A stretch of DNA of 64,000 bases. Source: Ferribacterium limneticum (GTDB lineage: Bacteria; Pseudomonadota; Gammaproteobacteria; Burkholderiales; Rhodocyclaceae). Where the stretch lies: the NCBI RefSeq assembly GCF_020510565.1, contig NZ_CP075189.1, forward strand, positions 1,906,501 to 1,970,500, in the 5' to 3' direction. Each line of letters starts with the position of its first letter. The first letter of the stretch is position 1. The notes below the pieces were generated by a model. It worked only from the letters and a program-made list of their open reading frames with translations. It ran no database searches and was not told where the DNA came from. Of the stretch, positions 32,580-41,868 are shown one piece after another. Position numbers and translations under genes: made by a program.

Positions 32580-32874
32580 GGCGAAATCCGCCCGCTGTGT
32601 GCGAAAAGGCAGGCAGCAGGGCCGAATGAGTCTAAATAACTGGCCGAAATCCAGTTTCGAGGCGCCACACGGGGAATATCCCGGATATTTACTCATCGTC
32701 AGCTATGAATCGCCGAACGCATCATTGTGTTTTTGAGTGACCTGTTAAATCGGCATTAGCTTTGATTTTATGGCTTTGGTGGTATTTGTCGCGTGAGGGG
32801 GGGGTGATAAAATTCATTATTAAATTTAATTTTTTTTGGTACTTTGCTTTTTTATGTACCATTTTTGATATATT
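32580..32874. other. AT-rich leader region of the capsule block
   Basis: It carries no gene. Base composition changes sharply near 32750 to A/T-rich sequence. An inverted repeat TGGTAC (32837-32842) / GTACCA (32856-32861) and a TATATT-like -10 element just before the TTG start at 32875 suggest the promoter of the PKS operon, perhaps with a very short leader. There is no Shine-Dalgarno sequence. Confidence 0.45.
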
Positions 32875-35800
32875 TTGGCAAATAAAGCAAACTCCTTCGA
32901 AGTTGAACCTATTGCAATCGTAGGTGTTGCCTTCCGTTTTCCTGGCGATCTGGAAGACGAGAAGGATTTTTGGCGGGCTCTGCTCAATGGCGCGGATCTA
33001 GTCACTCAGGTTGATCCGGCGCGTTGGGCTACCGACGAGCTACAGCACCCGAAGCGCAGCGAGGCTGGCCGTAGCGTGACTTTCTCGGCTGGGGTGCTAT
33101 CCCGTATCGATCAGTTCGACGCCGATTTCTTCGGCATTTCGCCACGTGAAGCGGCATGGCTGGACCCGCAGCAGCGCCTGTTGCTTGAACTGGCCTGGGA
33201 GGCGATGGAAAACGGTGGCTTGCCGCCATCGCGTCTGGCTGGTAGCGACTGCGCCGTCTATGTTGGTATATCCGGCCTGGACTATGGCATTCGTGGGCTC
33301 GACGACCTGTCCAGTATGTCTGCCCACACAATGACCGGCAACACGCTGAGTATTGCCGCCAATCGCCTGTCCTATGTGTTCGACCTGCACGGCCCGTCGA
33401 TGGCCATCGACACCGCCTGCTCGTCATCGTTGGTCGCGCTGCACCAGGCATGCAACGCCTTGCGTACCGGCGATGCGTCGATGGCCATGGTCGGCGGCGT
33501 AAACATGCTGACCCACCCGTACCCCTTCATCGGCTTTTCCAAGGCCTCTATGCTGTCGGCGGGGGGGCGCTGCCGCACTTTCGATGCTGCGGGCGATGGT
33601 TATGTTCGGGCCGAGGGGGGGGCGGTCATGTTGCTCAAGCCGCTGGCCAAGGCGCAGGCCGATGGTGACCGCATCCATGCGGTGATCCTCGCTTCCGGAG
33701 CCAATGCCGACGGCGGGCGTAAGACCGGCCTGACCATCCCGAGCGGCGAGGGGCAAATTGAGTTGATGCGTTCGGTGCTGGCCCGCGCCGGTATTGCCGC
33801 CGAGGATGTCGATTACCTTGAAGCGCACGGCACCGGCACTGCGATTGGCGATCCGATCGAGACGGCCGCTATCGGCGCTGTTTACGGCCAGGCGCGTCCG
33901 GCGTCGCGTCCCTTGCCGATTGGCTCAGTCAAGACCAACCTGGGGCACCTCGAACCGGCTTCCGGCATGGCCGGTCTGGTCAAGGCATTGCTCGTCCTCA
34001 AGTACCGGGCAGTGCCGCCGTCGATACATCTCGGTACGCCGAACCCGAAAATCGATTTCGCCAACTGGAACCTGCTGCCGGTTTCCGAGTTCCTGCCGTT
34101 GACCGACGGCGCTGAGCGGCCCCGCATCGTTGGCGTCAATTCCTTCGGTTTCGGTGGCGCCAACGCCCATGTGCTTTTGCAGGAATTTCCGGCGTCGACC
34201 GTAGCCAACAGCCTTGCTGCCGGTGCCACCCTGCCGCCACTGCTCCTTTCGGCGCGCAGCGAGACGGCCTTGCGCGAACTGGCCGGGCGCTATGCCGAAT
34301 TGCTGGTGGCGTCGGCGGCTCCCGATTACTACGATCTGGCTTATGCCGCCGCCTATCGCCGCGAACGCCTCGACAAGCGCCTGATCCTTGCCCCTGATTC
34401 CCCGGGCGCGCTAAGCGAGCAATTGCAGCGCTTTGCCGCCGGTGATCAGCCGGCCGGCCTGATCGTCGACGAAGCACCGCTTGACGCCGGCAAGCTGGCC
34501 TTCATCTACGCCGGCAACGGCGCCCAGTGGGTCGGTATGGGGCAGTTGCTGCTCGCCGAATCAGATGCTTTCCGTAGCGTCATCGAAGACCTTGACCAGC
34601 GCATCGCGGGGCAGGCGGGGTTCTCGGTTATTGCCGAATTGCAGGCTGATACCGCTGTATCGCGCATGGCTGACACCACCGTCGCGCAGCCGCTGCTTTT
34701 CGTCCTTCAGGTAGCGTTGACCGTAGCGTTGCGCGAGCAGGGCATCGTCCCCGACGCTGTGGCCGGCCACAGCGTCGGCGAAGTCGCCGCCGCCTGGGCA
34801 GCTGGCGCACTGACGCTGGATGAAGCGGTGAGCATCATATGTAGCCGCAGTGCCGCTCAGGGCCTGACCCGCGGTGCCGGCCGTATGGCCGCCGTCAGCA
34901 TGCCGGAAGCTGATATGCGCATCCTGCTTGCCGAAGGGCTATGGCCGGATCTGGAAATCGCCGGCATCAACAGTCCCGGCAACCTGACCCTGTCCGGGCC
35001 GCTGGAGCAACTCGAAGCCCTGGCCGCCATCGCCAAGGTGCGCGGTATCGTCTTCCGCCTGCTCGATCTCGACTACGCCTTCCACAGCCGTTGCATGGAT
35101 CCGGTCGAGGAATCGCTGGCCCTGTCGCTGGCTGGCTTTGCGCCGCACCATCCGCGTACCGCAACCTTCGTGTCCACGGTCACCGGCGAGGTTTTTGACG
35201 GCTCGCTCGATGCCGGCTACTGGTGGGATAACGTCCGCCAGCCGGTGCTGTTCGCGCCGGCGATCGACCGGCTGATCGGACTCGGTTGCCGGACCTTTGT
35301 CGAAATCTCGCCGCACGCCATCCTCCAGCGGTACCTGAAGGAATGTCTGGTGGCTGGCGAGGCCAAGGGCCGAATACTGTCCTCACTGCGCAAAAACGAC
35401 GACGGTATCGACTGCCTTCAGGAACTGGTGCTACGCCTGCATCTTCTGGCCGTGCGCGATACCTTGAAGGGGTATTTCCCAGCCGTCGGTCGCTTCGTCG
35501 ACCTGCCGTCCTACCCTTGGCAGCGCGAGCGCCACTGGCTGCCGGCAACCAGTGAAGGCTATCGCCTGATCGAACGTCAGCGCATCCATCCCTTGCTTGG
35601 TTGGCCGCTCAAGGATGCCGTCGCGGGCTGGGAGAACATCCTCGATCCGCGGACACAACCGTGGCTGGCCGACCACTGTGTCGGCGGGGCGGTCGTACTG
35701 CCCGGCGCTGCCTATATCGAGATGGCGCTGGCTGCCGCCCGTGAATCGTTCGGTGGTGAGACGCAGGAACTCGAAGAGCTCGACATCGTTGCGCCGGTGG

Positions 35801-38800
35801 TCTTCGACGGGGAACATGGCCGCAGCATCCGTCTCGACTTCAATCCACGCGACGGCGGTTTCCAGATTCGTAGCCGTCAGCGCCTGAGTGACGACGAGTG
35901 GGTGCTCAACGCTTCCGGCCGCCTGCTTGGCGCCGTCAGCGGCTATGTCGAGAGCGCCACGTCGCCGGCCGAAACCGGCGAAACGCTCGATCACGAGACC
36001 CATTACTGCCTGGCGCATGCGCTCGGTCTCGACTACGGCCCGGTTTTCCAAGGCATGGCCAAAGCCCATGTGGCTGGCGATACGCTCGAAGGTCGCTTCG
36101 CCTCGCGCGTCGATCTCGGCCTGGATGCCGAGGCGTGGCTGCTTCACCCTGCCATCGTCGACGTTTGCTTCCAGTCGTTGCTCGATTTTTTCCGCAGCGA
36201 AATCGAAGCCGGCGTCGGCCTGCCGTTGCTGCCAGTCAAGATCGGCCGCTTGCGCCTGCTGCGCCAGGCGCCGATTGCCCGCTTTCGCACTCGCATCCTG
36301 CGCCGCAGCCTGCGATCGGTTCTCGCCGAATTCGAACTGCTCACGGTCGACGGCGAAACAGTGGCCATTTTGACCGGCTGCCGTTTCCGGGCCGCCTCGC
36401 TGCGTCAAGAACGGCAAACCGATCCGGCCTGCTGGGAAATCGTGCCGGTCATCCAGCCCGGGACGCAGGCCAGTAGCCGCAGCGATTTGCCGGCCGTGCG
36501 TGTGCTGGCGCAGCAGATCAAGGAATGGTTCATCAACGAGGAAGGCGAACTTAAGCGCATTGCCTATTTCGACGAGGCTCAGCCGTTATTCGACGCTCTG
36601 GTCTGTGCCTTCGCCTATGACGCCATGCAGGCGATGCTGGTCGCCCAGCCGGAAACCGCGCAAGGCTGGCTTGACGACGGCGCCACTGCCAACGACGACT
36701 ATCGCCACTTGCTGCACTGGGTGCGGGATCTGCTGGTCGAGCAGGCCTGGCTTGCCCGAGGCGCAAATGGCTGGCAGCTGGCTGACAGCGACATGCCATC
36801 GGCGGCCGAAATCTGGCGGACCCTGCTCGCTGAATATCCTGATGGGATGCCCGAACTGGTCCTGGTCGGGCGCATGGGCAGAGCGCTGATCGCGCTGTTG
36901 GCTGGCCAACTCGACCCCGTCAGGATGGCGGCTGATATGCGGCGTAGCCATCAACTGGAAACCCTGTTCGATGACTCGATCAGTTATCGCGGTAACCGTT
37001 TCGCCGTAGAGCAACTGCTCGAAGCGCTGGCCAGGCACCTGCCGGCGAACCGCCGCCTGCGCATTCTCGAAATTTCCGCTGGTCTCAGCGAAGTCCCACG
37101 GCAACTCAGCCAACGCATCGCCACTACGGCGGTCGACTATGTGCTTGCCCATGGTGATCCTGAAGCCTGTGACCATCTGCGTCACGAGTATCAGGACGAT
37201 GAGTGGATCACCGTTGCCGAGCTGGAAACATGGCCGCCGATACTCAAGGCCAAGACCAGCCTGCCGGCCCGCTACGATGTCGTGATTTTCCGCCATGCCC
37301 TGAACGGGATGGCCGATCCCCGCACCATGCTGGCTTGGGGCCGGGCCAGTCTGGCTAGCGGCGGTCTGCTGGTGCTGGCCGAGCGCTACGCCGACCTAGC
37401 GACCGATCTGGTCTGGGGCGGCAAGCAACTGGCGGCGCCGCAGACCTGGCAAGCCGAACTGGCTGCATTGGGTTTCGACGACATCGAAATTTGCCGCGAA
37501 CCGGCCGGCGAGAGTAGTCAGGTGGGTGCTTACCTGTTGCTAGCCAAATGTGGCGAAGCGGCGCAGGCCGAAAGCTTGCCGGAAGCCGCTCGCTGGCTGC
37601 TGCTGGCCGGTGATGCAGTGGCCGCCGGGATCGCCCTGTCCCTGCAGCAGATCATGGTGCCGCGCGGCCAGGTTGCCGTGGGTATCGAATACGGCGCAGA
37701 ACTGCGCTGCCGGGAATCGGCGGTGGCCTTGCTGGGCCGTCTGCAAAAGGAGTTGGACGGCTCCATCGACCATGTACTGCTCATTGCCGGCGATTATGGG
37801 CCGGACGACATGACGCTGCTGGTCGATGCCCTGAACCTCGTTCAGGGCTTGAGCGCCGGGGCGCAGATGCCGAGACTCGGCTTTATTACCCGGGGTGGTG
37901 CGCCAGTCGATGGCATCGTCGAGGCCAAATCCTGCAACCCGGCCCATGCCGCATTGTGGGGTTTCGGCCGCGTGGTGATGAACGAATATCCTGGCTTGGC
38001 CTGCGAATTGATCGACCTGCCGAAGCCGGGCTCGGCATCGGCTTTGGCTGAACTGCTGGTCGATGAACTGCTTTATCCAGATGGCGAGAGCGAGGTTGTC
38101 CTGGACGCTGCCGCTCGCCATGTCCTGCGCATGCAGCGGACCGTGCTCCAGGTTACGGCCGGGCAAGGGCAGGGCGGCAAGCGCTATCGCCTCGATTTCC
38201 GCGTGCCGGGGCAACTGCGCAATCTGTTGTGGCTGGAGCAGCCAGAGCGCGAACTGGCGGCGGACGAGATCGAAGTCCGCCCGGTCGCTACCGGTCTGAA
38301 TTTCCGCGACGTCATGTATGTCATGGGCCTGCTGCCCGATGAGGCGGTCGAACACGGCTTTGCCGGCGCCAGTCTGGGACTGGAGTTTTCTGGCGTGGTC
38401 AGCCGTGTCGGCCATCGGGTCGACGAATATGCGCCTGGCGATGCGGTCATGGGCTTCGGTGCGGCCTGTTTTGCCAGCCATGTCGTGACCCGCGCCAACG
38501 CGCTCGCGCCGAAGCCGGAAGCCTGGTCCTTCGAGGCGGCTGCGACCGTGCCGACTGTCTTCTTCACCGTCTATTACGCCCTGAAGCAGCTTGCCAACCT
38601 GCAACCGGGCGAGCGGATACTGATCCACGGCGCGGCCGGCGGGGTCGGCATAGCCGCCGTTCAACTGGCCCGCCACCTTGGTGCTGAGGTCTTCGCCACG
38701 GCCGGCAGCGACGAAAAGCGCGAATTTGTCGCGCTACTTGGCGCCGACCACGTCTTCGATTCGCGTAGCCTGGCCTATGCCGACCAGATACTCACCGCCA

Positions 38801-40413
38801 CCGCAGGCGAAGGCGTCGATGTCGTGCTCAATTCGCTGGCCGGTGAAGCGATACGCCGCAACCTGCAGGTGCTGCGCCCCTTCGGCCGCTTCCTCGAACT
38901 CGGCAAGCGCGATTTCTTTGAAAATACGCCGATTGGTCTGCGTCCGTTCAAGGACAATATTAGCTATTTCGGCATTGATGCCGACCAGTTACTGATCGCC
39001 CGGCCAGATCTGGCTGGCCGCATATTCCGTGAAGTCATGGCGCTATTCCGTAGCGGTGTGCTGACGCCGTTGCCTGTCCGCGCATTTCGGGCAGAGCAGG
39101 TGGTTGATGCCTTCCGCTACATGCAGCAGGCGCGACAGATCGGCAAGGTCGTGGTCAGCTTCGATGGCGCCGTCATCACGCCACGTTCGCAGGTGCCGCA
39201 ACGGCAGGAAATCCGCTTTGACAGAAAGAGCGCGTATTTGGTCACTGGTGGCATTTCCGGTTTCGGTTTGGAAACAGCCCGATGGCTAGCCAGTAACGGC
39301 GCCGGGCAACTTGTCCTGCTCAGTCGTCGCGGCGCCGCCACACCCGGTGTTGAAGAGGCCGTTGCCAGCATTGAGGAACTGGGTGCCAAAGTTACAGTTT
39401 TGGCCTGCGACGTTACTGATCGGGAATCTCTTGCCAAGGTGCTTTGCCATGAAGATATGCTGCCGCTCAAGGGCATCTTCCATGCTGCCATGGTCATTGA
39501 CGACGCGTTGATAAACAACCTTGATGCCGAGCGGGTCTTCCGTGTTCTGGAACCAAAAATCAAGGGAGCCTGGAACCTTCACGAGTTGACCAGTGCAATG
39601 CAGCTTGATCATTTCATGCTCTATTCGTCGGTGACGACCTACATTGGCAACCCTGGTCAGGCCAGCTACGTGGCCGGGAATGCTTGGCTTGAAGGTCTTG
39701 CCGTGTTGCGTCGCACTCTTGGCATGCCCGTGACCTGCATCGGTTGGGGGCCTATTGGCGACGCCGGTTACCTGACGCGAAATCAGGCGGTCAAAGATAG
39801 TTTGGCTAGCCGACTCGGCGCCGAGCCGTTGAGCGCCAAGGGGGCGCTACGCATGCTGGGTCGTGCGCTGGCGGCACCGCAGCCGAATGTGGCGATTGGC
39901 GACTTTCAGTTTTCTGCCTTGGCTCGCCTGCTGCCGTCGGCACAAGGACCGCGTTTCACCAGCCTGCGCCATCATGGCGATGATGTGGCTGGCGGGGCTG
40001 AAAACCTCGACGATTTTCGTGCATTGATCGAAGGCAAATCGCCGGCAGAAGTGCAAGCTTTGGTAACTCTGCTGGTCACGCAGGAAGTGGCACAGGTTCT
40101 CGCTGTCAGTGCTGAACGTATCGATCCGGCACGTTCCCTGCACGACCTTGGCCTTGATTCGCTGATGGGCGTCGAGCTAGCGCTGGGTTTGGAAAAACGC
40201 TTTGGCATCCAGGTGCCGGCGATGATGCTTAACGAGGGCCCTACCGTGGAGAGGGTAACTGCCCGTATTATGGAACGTCTGGCTTCTGCCGACGGATCGT
40301 TGGAAGATAATAGTGATCTCGCGACAATGGCGTTGGGCATGGCGGTCCAACATGGTGAGTTGGTTTCGCGCGAAGTCGTTGATGCCGCTGTTGCAGAAAT
40401 TGAAAAAAGGTAG
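32875..40413 (+). CDS. highly reducing type I polyketide synthase (WcbR-like)
   Basis: 2512 residues. TTG 32875 is the only start before the conserved EPIAIVGVAFRFPG, and it has no ribosome-binding site. Domains: KS (about 10-430; DTACSSSL with Cys182, EAHGTGT, NLGHLE), AT (about 540-840; GHSVGE Ser632), DH (about 890-1170; HCVGGAVVLP, His934), a degenerate methyltransferase region (about 1360-1520; EISAGLSE instead of a glycine-rich SAM loop), ER (about 1790-2100; HGAAGGVGIAA), KR (about 2115-2310; TGGISGFG and Tyr in ASYVAG) and ACP (GLDSLMG, Ser2428). No thioesterase. One full reducing cycle implies a saturated acyl chain, handed to the adjacent oxoamine synthase. Confidence 0.92.
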   Translation: MANKANSFEVEPIAIVGVAFRFPGDLEDEKDFWRALLNGADLVTQVDPARWATDELQHPKRSEAGRSVTFSAGVLSRIDQFDADFFGISPREAAWLDPQQRLLLELAWEAMENGGLPPSRLAGSDCAVYVGISGLDYGIRGLDDLSSMSAHTMTGNTLSIAANRLSYVFDLHGPSMAIDTACSSSLVALHQACNALRTGDASMAMVGGVNMLTHPYPFIGFSKASMLSAGGRCRTFDAAGDGYVRAEGGAVMLLKPLAKAQADGDRIHAVILASGANADGGRKTGLTIPSGEGQIELMRSVLARAGIAAEDVDYLEAHGTGTAIGDPIETAAIGAVYGQARPASRPLPIGSVKTNLGHLEPASGMAGLVKALLVLKYRAVPPSIHLGTPNPKIDFANWNLLPVSEFLPLTDGAERPRIVGVNSFGFGGANAHVLLQEFPASTVANSLAAGATLPPLLLSARSETALRELAGRYAELLVASAAPDYYDLAYAAAYRRERLDKRLILAPDSPGALSEQLQRFAAGDQPAGLIVDEAPLDAGKLAFIYAGNGAQWVGMGQLLLAESDAFRSVIEDLDQRIAGQAGFSVIAELQADTAVSRMADTTVAQPLLFVLQVALTVALREQGIVPDAVAGHSVGEVAAAWAAGALTLDEAVSIICSRSAAQGLTRGAGRMAAVSMPEADMRILLAEGLWPDLEIAGINSPGNLTLSGPLEQLEALAAIAKVRGIVFRLLDLDYAFHSRCMDPVEESLALSLAGFAPHHPRTATFVSTVTGEVFDGSLDAGYWWDNVRQPVLFAPAIDRLIGLGCRTFVEISPHAILQRYLKECLVAGEAKGRILSSLRKNDDGIDCLQELVLRLHLLAVRDTLKGYFPAVGRFVDLPSYPWQRERHWLPATSEGYRLIERQRIHPLLGWPLKDAVAGWENILDPRTQPWLADHCVGGAVVLPGAAYIEMALAAARESFGGETQELEELDIVAPVVFDGEHGRSIRLDFNPRDGGFQIRSRQRLSDDEWVLNASGRLLGAVSGYVESATSPAETGETLDHETHYCLAHALGLDYGPVFQGMAKAHVAGDTLEGRFASRVDLGLDAEAWLLHPAIVDVCFQSLLDFFRSEIEAGVGLPLLPVKIGRLRLLRQAPIARFRTRILRRSLRSVLAEFELLTVDGETVAILTGCRFRAASLRQERQTDPACWEIVPVIQPGTQASSRSDLPAVRVLAQQIKEWFINEEGELKRIAYFDEAQPLFDALVCAFAYDAMQAMLVAQPETAQGWLDDGATANDDYRHLLHWVRDLLVEQAWLARGANGWQLADSDMPSAAEIWRTLLAEYPDGMPELVLVGRMGRALIALLAGQLDPVRMAADMRRSHQLETLFDDSISYRGNRFAVEQLLEALARHLPANRRLRILEISAGLSEVPRQLSQRIATTAVDYVLAHGDPEACDHLRHEYQDDEWITVAELETWPPILKAKTSLPARYDVVIFRHALNGMADPRTMLAWGRASLASGGLLVLAERYADLATDLVWGGKQLAAPQTWQAELAALGFDDIEICREPAGESSQVGAYLLLAKCGEAAQAESLPEAARWLLLAGDAVAAGIALSLQQIMVPRGQVAVGIEYGAELRCRESAVALLGRLQKELDGSIDHVLLIAGDYGPDDMTLLVDALNLVQGLSAGAQMPRLGFITRGGAPVDGIVEAKSCNPAHAALWGFGRVVMNEYPGLACELIDLPKPGSASALAELLVDELLYPDGESEVVLDAAARHVLRMQRTVLQVTAGQGQGGKRYRLDFRVPGQLRNLLWLEQPERELAADEIEVRPVATGLNFRDVMYVMGLLPDEAVEHGFAGASLGLEFSGVVSRVGHRVDEYAPGDAVMGFGAACFASHVVTRANALAPKPEAWSFEAAATVPTVFFTVYYALKQLANLQPGERILIHGAAGGVGIAAVQLARHLGAEVFATAGSDEKREFVALLGADHVFDSRSLAYADQILTATAGEGVDVVLNSLAGEAIRRNLQVLRPFGRFLELGKRDFFENTPIGLRPFKDNISYFGIDADQLLIARPDLAGRIFREVMALFRSGVLTPLPVRAFRAEQVVDAFRYMQQARQIGKVVVSFDGAVITPRSQVPQRQEIRFDRKSAYLVTGGISGFGLETARWLASNGAGQLVLLSRRGAATPGVEEAVASIEELGAKVTVLACDVTDRESLAKVLCHEDMLPLKGIFHAAMVIDDALINNLDAERVFRVLEPKIKGAWNLHELTSAMQLDHFMLYSSVTTYIGNPGQASYVAGNAWLEGLAVLRRTLGMPVTCIGWGPIGDAGYLTRNQAVKDSLASRLGAEPLSAKGALRMLGRALAAPQPNVAIGDFQFSALARLLPSAQGPRFTSLRHHGDDVAGGAENLDDFRALIEGKSPAEVQALVTLLVTQEVAQVLAVSAERIDPARSLHDLGLDSLMGVELALGLEKRFGIQVPAMMLNEGPTVERVTARIMERLASADGSLEDNSDLATMALGMAVQHGELVSREVVDAAVAEIEKR

Positions 40414-40421
40414 GCGGGCTC

Positions 40422-41750
40422 ATGAGTAAACAAAACTTCGGACTCGTCGGGAATGCCAAGGAACAGTTGGTCAAGCGATTTTTGGCCCGGCGCGACAGCC
40501 AACCAGATGCCGCGGCAACATTGCTACGGTCAACCGGAAATTTTGCCCAAATTCCCGATAAATTTTGTCGTTTCGACAAATTTCCCGGTTACGAGAAGGT
40601 TGCACTTCCACAGGCCGCTGCACGTAAGTTGGGTATAGAAAACCCCTACTTCAAAACCCACGAAGGCGTAGCGGGTGCCACGACAATAATCGGCGGCAAG
40701 AGCTATATCAATTTTTCCAGTTATAACTATCTCGGACTATCCGGTGATCCGCGAGTCAATCAGGCCGCCAAGGACGCAATCGACCGCTACGGCACCTCAG
40801 CCTCCGCCAGTCGTCTGGTCGCTGGCGAGCGCCCCATCCAGCGCGAGCTGGAAGAAACCATTGCCGATCTCTATGAAGTTGAGGATTGCGTCGTTTTCGT
40901 CAGCGGCCATGCTACCAATGTCACGACGATCTCGACCCTGTTTGGCCCGAAGGACCTGATCGTCCACGACAGCCTGATTCATAACAGCGTCTTCGAAGGC
41001 ATCAGACTTTCCGGTGCAACCCGCCGGGCGTTTAATCACAACAATCCGGAATCGCTGGAAAGCATTCTGACTGAGTTACGCGGCAACTTCGAACGCACCT
41101 TGATCGTAATCGAAGGCCTCTACAGCATGGATGGCGATATCCCTGACCTGCCGCATTTTGTCGATATCAAGAATCGCTATAAAGCGTTTCTGATGGTGGA
41201 CGAGGCTCATTCGCTCGGTGTTCTTGGTGAAACGGGGCGGGGAATACGTGAGCACTTTGGTTTGCCTGGCAGTGCAGTCGATATCTGGATGGGGACCTTG
41301 AGCAAGGCGTTTGCTGGCTGTGGTGGGTACATTGCAGGGGAAAAAGCGCTCGTTGAATATCTCAAATATGCTGCTCCCGGGTTTGTGTACAGCGTCGGCA
41401 TTGCCCCTCACATGGCTGCTGCATCGCTTGCCTCCATACGCATCATGTTGGATGAACCTGAGCGTGTCGCCGGTATACGTGCCCGGGGTGCGTATTTTCT
41501 GGAACAAGCTGCCAGGAAAGGGGTTGATATAGGTCTGTCACAAGGCTACGCAATCATTCCTGCGATCATCGGCAGTTCGCTAAAGGCCACCAAGCTCTCG
41601 CAGTACATGTTCGAGCAGGGAGTCAATGTCCAGCCGATCATTCATCCGGCTGTGGAGGAACGTGCTGCGCGCTTGCGTTTCTTTATTAGTTATATGCATA
41701 GCAATGCGCAAATTGATACTGCGCTCGCTGCATTTTGTTTGCAGCAATAA
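40422..41750 (+). CDS. alpha-oxoamine synthase (AONS/WcbT-like)
   Basis: 442 residues, eight bases after the PKS. Fold-type I PLP motifs: INFSSYNYLGLSGDPRV, GTSASASRLVAGERPIQREL, FVSGHATNVTTI, FLMVDEAHSLGVLGETGRG and GTLSKAFAGCGGY with PLP Lys295. This family condenses an amino acid with an acyl thioester, releasing CO2. No biotin genes are nearby; with a PKS lacking a thioesterase, the likely reaction is off-loading the ACP-bound chain as an amino-ketone, sphingoid-like lipid. N-terminal residues about 33-46 (LLRSTGNFAQIPDK) are encoded by repeat copy 8. Confidence 0.9.
   Translation: MSKQNFGLVGNAKEQLVKRFLARRDSQPDAAATLLRSTGNFAQIPDKFCRFDKFPGYEKVALPQAAARKLGIENPYFKTHEGVAGATTIIGGKSYINFSSYNYLGLSGDPRVNQAAKDAIDRYGTSASASRLVAGERPIQRELEETIADLYEVEDCVVFVSGHATNVTTISTLFGPKDLIVHDSLIHNSVFEGIRLSGATRRAFNHNNPESLESILTELRGNFERTLIVIEGLYSMDGDIPDLPHFVDIKNRYKAFLMVDEAHSLGVLGETGRGIREHFGLPGSAVDIWMGTLSKAFAGCGGYIAGEKALVEYLKYAAPGFVYSVGIAPHMAAASLASIRIMLDEPERVAGIRARGAYFLEQAARKGVDIGLSQGYAIIPAIIGSSLKATKLSQYMFEQGVNVQPIIHPAVEERAARLRFFISYMHSNAQIDTALAAFCLQQ
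40519..40557 (+). repeat. copy 8 of the dispersed repeat, inside the oxoamine synthase gene
   Basis: CATTGCTACGGTCAACCGGA, AATTTT, GCCCAAATTCCCG. It is in frame with the host gene and lies before the conserved catalytic core. Confidence 0.92.
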
Positions 41751-41868
41751 TGTTTCGCTATTTTTATTCGTTTTCAAGCACTTCTGTTTTATAGATGCTA
41801 AATGGTCATCGGATATGACAAAGCTTGGTATGTTTTTGCCTTCTTCCTCGGAATAACTACGAAAGAGC

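Noticed and set aside
34181..34215. GTCGACCGTAGCC after AATTTCC in the PKS gene
   Set aside because: Only the core is similar and an extra base is inserted; ordinary PKS linker coding sequence.
40422..41750. Biotin biosynthesis 8-amino-7-oxononanoate synthase (BioF)
   Set aside because: No bio genes are adjacent, and the gene directly follows a PKS in a capsule locus, so a general oxoamine synthase call is safer.
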